From assembly GCA_002839245.1 (NCBI GenBank), contig PGXR01000049.1:1-15264 (forward strand): a stretch of 15,264 nt of DNA, given 5' to 3'. The position numbers and the translations under genes are program-made. This document shows positions 12,116 through 15,264 of the stretch, piece after piece. Under the pieces are notes generated by a model. It saw nothing but the letters and a program-made list of their open reading frames with translations. It was not told the DNA's origin and searched no databases. Every line of letters begins with the position of its first letter. Position 1 is the first letter of the stretch. Source of the DNA: Spirochaetae bacterium HGW-Spirochaetae-7 (GTDB lineage Bacteria > Spirochaetota > Spirochaetia > Treponematales > UBA12059).

Positions 12116-12166
12116 CGTGGTCCGGTTTCTCCGTACTGTACGAACAGCACCCAGAAAAGGACCACG
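12116..12166 (+). promoter_or_regulatory. Inverted repeat enclosing the ribosome site of the phosphatase gene
   Basis: CGTGGTCC (12116-12123) and GGACCACG (12159-12166) are perfectly complementary across 35 bases. The second arm covers part of the AAAAGGA ribosome site before the ATG at 12171, so pairing would hide it. This could tune translation of the phosphatase relative to the upstream gene; chance is not excluded. Confidence 0.4.
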
Positions 12167-12170
12167 CCGG

Positions 12171-12812
12171 ATGAAATGCTTCATCTTTGACCTTGACGGT
12201 ACCCTGGTATATACGCTCGGCGACATAGCCGAAACCATGAACGGCTTCCTCGAAAGCCGAGGCTGGCCCGCTCATCCGGTTGAAGCCTACCGCATGATGG
12301 TCGGCCGGGGACTGACCAACCTGATACGGGCGGCCGTACCGCCAGAGCACGCGGGCAGCGCCGAGAAGCTGTACCCGGCGGTATTCACGCTGTTCGAGGC
12401 GAGGGGGGTGGGATCTTCGAGCCCCTATCCCGGCGCCGCCGACGCGCTGTCGCTGCTCGCCAAGGCCGGGGCCTCCCTGGCCGTCGTATCGAACAAGCCG
12501 GATCCCTTCACGACGGCCATGGTCAAGTCCCTCTTCCCCGACGTGCCGTTCAGGTTCGTACACGGAGACCGCGACGGCGTCCCGTCCAAGCCTGATCCGG
12601 CCTCGGCCCTCGAGGCGGCAAGGGCCTGCGGCGTGGCGCCCACCGACTGCGCGTTCGTTGGCGACTCCGACGTCGACATGAAGACGGCAGTGGCGGCCGG
12701 CATGGTGCCGGTAGGAGCCGCCTGGGGCTTCCGAGGCGAAGCCGAGCTGCGAGCCGCCGGCGCCATGATAATCGCCAGGTCGATATCCGAAATACCTTCG
12801 CTCCTCAGTTGA
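12171..12812 (+). CDS. gph: HAD-superfamily phosphatase, phosphoglycolate phosphatase-like
   Basis: Predicted 213-residue HAD hydrolase. The nucleophile motif is FDLDGTL (D7, D9). A helical cap follows from about residue 20 to 85 (MMVGRGLTNLIRAAV is the phosphoglycolate phosphatase-like cap signature). Motif II is VVSNKPD, the motif III lysine is in SKPDPASAL, and motif IV is FVGDSDVDMKTAVAAG. The closing WGFRG is typical of Gph, which clears 2-phosphoglycolate; PpaX-type pyrophosphatase or other sugar-phosphate substrates cannot be excluded. The ATG at 12171 begins the canonical MKCFIFDLDGT; the longer frame from 12117 adds an implausible basic stretch. The ribosome site AAAAGGA is partly inside an inverted repeat. 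Confidence 0.9.
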   Translation: MKCFIFDLDGTLVYTLGDIAETMNGFLESRGWPAHPVEAYRMMVGRGLTNLIRAAVPPEHAGSAEKLYPAVFTLFEARGVGSSSPYPGAADALSLLAKAGASLAVVSNKPDPFTTAMVKSLFPDVPFRFVHGDRDGVPSKPDPASALEAARACGVAPTDCAFVGDSDVDMKTAVAAGMVPVGAAWGFRGEAELRAAGAMIIARSISEIPSLLS

Positions 12813-12872
12813 GGAACATACCGGAAACAGCCGGGAATCAGGAGGGACAGTCAACCTTCGCGAAAGGCGAGC

Positions 12873-12901
12873 TTCACTTCCCTGCCCCGTCAAAGTATAC
12901 T
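12873..12901 (+). promoter_or_regulatory. Promoter of the phosphohexomutase gene
   Basis: TTCACT (12873-12878), a 17-base spacer and TATACT (12896-12901) lie 27 bases before the ATG at 12928. The rest of the 115-base gap after the phosphatase gene holds no clear terminator; only a weak TCGC-GAAAG-GCGA stem-loop (about 12858-12870) is seen. Confidence 0.5.
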
Positions 12902-12927
12902 TGCTCCACGAAAACGGGAGGTCCATG

Positions 12928-14607
12928 ATGGAAAAGAACGAAATTCTGGCGCGGGCACGCGACTATATAGCCAAGGAAAGCGATCCGACGTTCAAGGCGC
13001 AGGTCGAAGCGCTCATCGAGGCCGACGACATGAAGGAACTCGAGGACCGCTTCTACCGTGACCTGGAATTCGGCACCGGCGGGCTGCGCGGCATAATCGG
13101 AGGCGGATTCAACCGCATGAACTCCTACGTGGTACGCAGGGCGACCCAGGGGCTATGCGACTACATCAAGGACACGGTCAAGGGCAAGAACCTGTCCGCC
13201 TGCATAGCCTACGATTCCCGCCACTATTCAGACGTCTTCTCTCTCGACGCGGCGCTCATTTTCGCCGCGAACGGCATAAAGGCTTACCTCTTCACGTCGC
13301 TGCGGCCCACGCCTGAACTGTCGTTCGCCATCAGGAAGCTCGGCGCGGATACCGGCATCGTCGTCACCGCGAGCCACAACCCGCCCGCCTACAACGGCTA
13401 CAAGGCATACTGGAACGATGGCTCGCAGATCACCGAACCCCATGACGCGCTCATCATAGACCGGGTCAATTCGGTCACCGCCATCAAGTCGATGCCCAGG
13501 GACGAGGCGATCGCCAAGGGGCTCCTCTCGATGATCGACAAGGAGATAGACGAGCCCTACGTCGCGATGGTCCGCTCGAAGCTCCTGCGACCGGGCCTGT
13601 TCACCGCTATGGCAAAGGACGTCAAGGTCGTCTATACCCCGTTGCACGGCACCGGCGCCATGCACTTCGAGCGGGTGATGGGCGACCTCGGCCTCTCGGT
13701 GCTCACCGTGCCCGAGCAGAAGGCCCCGGACGGCGATTTCCCGACGGTGGCCTACCCCAACCCCGAGGAAGCCGCCGCCCTCAAGATGGCCCTTGAACTC
13801 GGAGCCAGGGTCAAGGCAGACGTCGTGATGGCAAACGATCCTGACGCGGACAGGCTCGGCATCGCCGTTCCCGACGGCAAGGGGGGGTTCACCCTCATCA
13901 CCGGCAACCAGCTTGGCGCGCTCCACGCGGACTACATGCTCTTGTCGCTCAAGGAACTCGGCCGGATGCCAGGCAAGCCGGCCATCATCAAGAGCATCGT
14001 GACCACCGAACTCCTGTCGAGGATAGCCGCGTCCTACGGCGCGGAGTGCTACAACTGCCTGACCGGCTTCAAGTGGATAGCCGACACCATGCGCCGCTTC
14101 GAGCGCAAGGACGGCATCTCCGCCGCCGCGATGACCGCCGAGATGACGCTGTACTGGCGCAGCAAGGGCAAGAGCCTCCTTGAGCGCCTGGACGAGATTT
14201 TCGTGCAGCACGGCTTCCACGAGGAGCGCGGGCTCTCCAAGTATTTCGAGGGACCCACCGGCATGACCGTGATGCGCGGCATCATGGACGGCTACCGCAA
14301 GTCCCAGCCCGCCACGCTCGGCGGCATCGCTGTCGACCGGATCCGCGACGTCAAGACCGGCAAGGCCTGGAACGTCTCCGACCCTGGGGCCACCTCGGAA
14401 GTCGACCTTCCCGCCAGCGACGCCATCCAGTGGTACCTGGCCGACGGAACCATGGTGACGGTACGCCCCAGCGGCACCGAGCCGAAGATCAAATACTACG
14501 TGCTCGCCCGCACCGTCGTAGGCGCGGGAGGCCTCGCCGCGGCTAAAAAGGCGAGCGCAACGAAGGTCGACGCGATGCTGGCCGACATCAGGAAGGTCAT
14601 CGGCTGA
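12928..14607 (+). CDS. Phosphoglucomutase/phosphomannomutase with apparent deletion of the sugar-binding loop
   Basis: Predicted 559-residue alpha-D-phosphohexomutase, converting hexose 1- and 6-phosphates. The phosphoserine loop is TASHNPPAYNGYK (S149), the metal loop is DPDADRLG (304-311), and the phosphate-binding loop is VRPSGTEPKIKYY (from R513). Domain 3 reads CLTGFKWIADTMRRFE up to residue 392 and then directly RKDGISAAAMTAEM. In relatives about 20-26 residues lie between, containing the GGEESYGF sugar-binding motif and the start of RDKDG. Here they are missing without loss of frame, so the protein is full-length otherwise but lacks a catalytic loop. GGGAGG lies six bases before the ATG at 12928; the ATG at 12925 is too close. 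The stop overlaps the next start by one base. Confidence 0.9.
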   Translation: MEKNEILARARDYIAKESDPTFKAQVEALIEADDMKELEDRFYRDLEFGTGGLRGIIGGGFNRMNSYVVRRATQGLCDYIKDTVKGKNLSACIAYDSRHYSDVFSLDAALIFAANGIKAYLFTSLRPTPELSFAIRKLGADTGIVVTASHNPPAYNGYKAYWNDGSQITEPHDALIIDRVNSVTAIKSMPRDEAIAKGLLSMIDKEIDEPYVAMVRSKLLRPGLFTAMAKDVKVVYTPLHGTGAMHFERVMGDLGLSVLTVPEQKAPDGDFPTVAYPNPEEAAALKMALELGARVKADVVMANDPDADRLGIAVPDGKGGFTLITGNQLGALHADYMLLSLKELGRMPGKPAIIKSIVTTELLSRIAASYGAECYNCLTGFKWIADTMRRFERKDGISAAAMTAEMTLYWRSKGKSLLERLDEIFVQHGFHEERGLSKYFEGPTGMTVMRGIMDGYRKSQPATLGGIAVDRIRDVKTGKAWNVSDPGATSEVDLPASDAIQWYLADGTMVTVRPSGTEPKIKYYVLARTVVGAGGLAAAKKASATKVDAMLADIRKVIG

Positions 14608-15264
14608 TGCACGGCGGCCGGAAATGGGGCGGCCGCGGTGGCGGCTCGAGGCAGCCGTGGTCGGGCGGAAGTCCGCGAGCGGCCAGGCTGACGCCGGACG
14701 ACATCGACGCCCTGTTCGCCGCCGTCGGCAGGGTGCGGTTCGTCGCGTTCGACTTTGAAACGACGGGCCTCTCCCCCGCCAGCGACAGGATCGTCGAGAT
14801 AGGCGCGGTCGGCTTCCGGCTCGAGGAAGGCGAATCGGGCTGGAGCCCCGTCATCGACGGTACGTTTGAAACGCTGGTCAATCCCGGCAGGCCCATCCCC
14901 CCTGAAGTCTCCGCGATCCACGGCATCGACGACCTGTCGGTGTCCTCTTCGCCTGCCTTCAGGGAAACCGCCGGCAATTTTTTGGATTTTATCGAAGGCT
15001 CTATCCTCGTCGCCCACAATGCGCCGTTCGATCTTGGATTCCTGGCGGCCGAAACTACCCGAGCGGGCATTGAAAATCCGCCGAATCCGGCGTATGATAC
15101 TATTGCGATAGCGAAGACGGCCGTGTCCGGCCTGCCCAGCTATTCGCTCAAGGCGCTGGCGGCATCGTTCACGATACAACAGACTGCAGCCCACCGCGGC
15201 GCAGATGACGCCCGTGTCTGCATGGAATTGTTTTCGCGCTGCATAAACCTAATCAATACAAGCA
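14607..15264 (+). CDS. DnaQ-like 3'-5' exonuclease (DEDDh), partial at window end
   Basis: The first 219 codons are visible; the frame runs off the window. ExoI motif FDFETTGL (D and E metal ligands) at about residues 48-55, 'IVEIGAVGF', then IPPEVSAIHGIDD, ExoII motif LVAHNAPFDLGFL at about 135-147, 'YDTIAIAKTA' and ExoIII motif HRGADDARV with the DEDDh histidine and aspartate. This family includes the proofreading epsilon subunit and stand-alone exonucleases; with no polymerase domain visible I cannot choose between them. The first 25 residues are Gly/Arg/Trp-rich (MHGGRKWGGRGGGSRQPW) and not part of the fold. The ATG shares its A with the stop of the mutase gene, so the two are probably cotranslated. 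Confidence 0.88.
   Translation, partial: MHGGRKWGGRGGGSRQPWSGGSPRAARLTPDDIDALFAAVGRVRFVAFDFETTGLSPASDRIVEIGAVGFRLEEGESGWSPVIDGTFETLVNPGRPIPPEVSAIHGIDDLSVSSSPAFRETAGNFLDFIEGSILVAHNAPFDLGFLAAETTRAGIENPPNPAYDTIAIAKTAVSGLPSYSLKALAASFTIQQTAAHRGADDARVCMELFSRCINLINTS

Noticed and set aside
13228..14220. Minus-strand 330-codon frame inside the mutase gene
   Set aside because: It lies entirely antisense to a clear phosphohexomutase with full codon structure; long antisense frames are common in GC-rich genes.

Overview
The window looks like a piece of a GC-rich spirochaete chromosome (Treponema/Spirochaeta-like) with the end of an integrated mobile element at its left. The spirochaete assignment is inference from gene order (infC-rpmI-rplT-coiled coil-zapA-rpoZ-miaA) and protein character; no rRNA or other decisive marker is present.

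Bases 1-3479 are the right end of an integrated element. It ends in the 3' half of a tRNA-Arg(TCT) gene (3438-3479) with no matching 5' half, the usual scar of integration into a tRNA gene. The intact tRNA, the integrase and the rest of the element should lie left of base 1. The element genes are read leftward: an AT-rich ribbon-helix-helix-like regulator, an AlpA/excisionase-type helix-turn-helix protein overlapping an SF3/D5-type helicase (primase C-terminal type), a small four-cysteine protein, and a probable small terminase subunit. Repeat arrays lie upstream of the helix-turn-helix gene and just after the helicase gene, and look like operator or replication iterons. The set resembles a phage satellite or prophage, possibly of the capsid-forming type.

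Bases 3480-7755 are core chromosome: a membrane protein and a small helical, perhaps ferritin-like, protein read leftward, then a rightward translation and cell-division cluster: infC, rpmI, rplT, a ZapB-like coiled coil, zapA, rpoZ (omega) and miaA.

Bases 7752-11700 hold a leftward anaerobic (class III) ribonucleotide reductase operon: nrdR, nrdD, a 150-residue protein and nrdG. The nrdD product stops just after its zinc site and lacks the C-terminal glycyl-radical domain. The next gene encodes that domain (RIVGYYR...NWNAGK) fused to a thioredoxin/glutaredoxin-like domain with a CPNC motif. The catalytic radical subunit therefore appears split, with the radical loop attached to its presumed reductant. 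This is the most interesting observation here. The operon promoter is overlapped by a NrdR box.

Bases 11761-15264 are read rightward: a coiled-coil protein, a HAD phosphatase (gph-like), a phosphohexomutase that appears to lack its EESYG sugar-binding loop through an in-frame deletion, and the first part of a DnaQ-like 3'-5' exonuclease that runs off the window.
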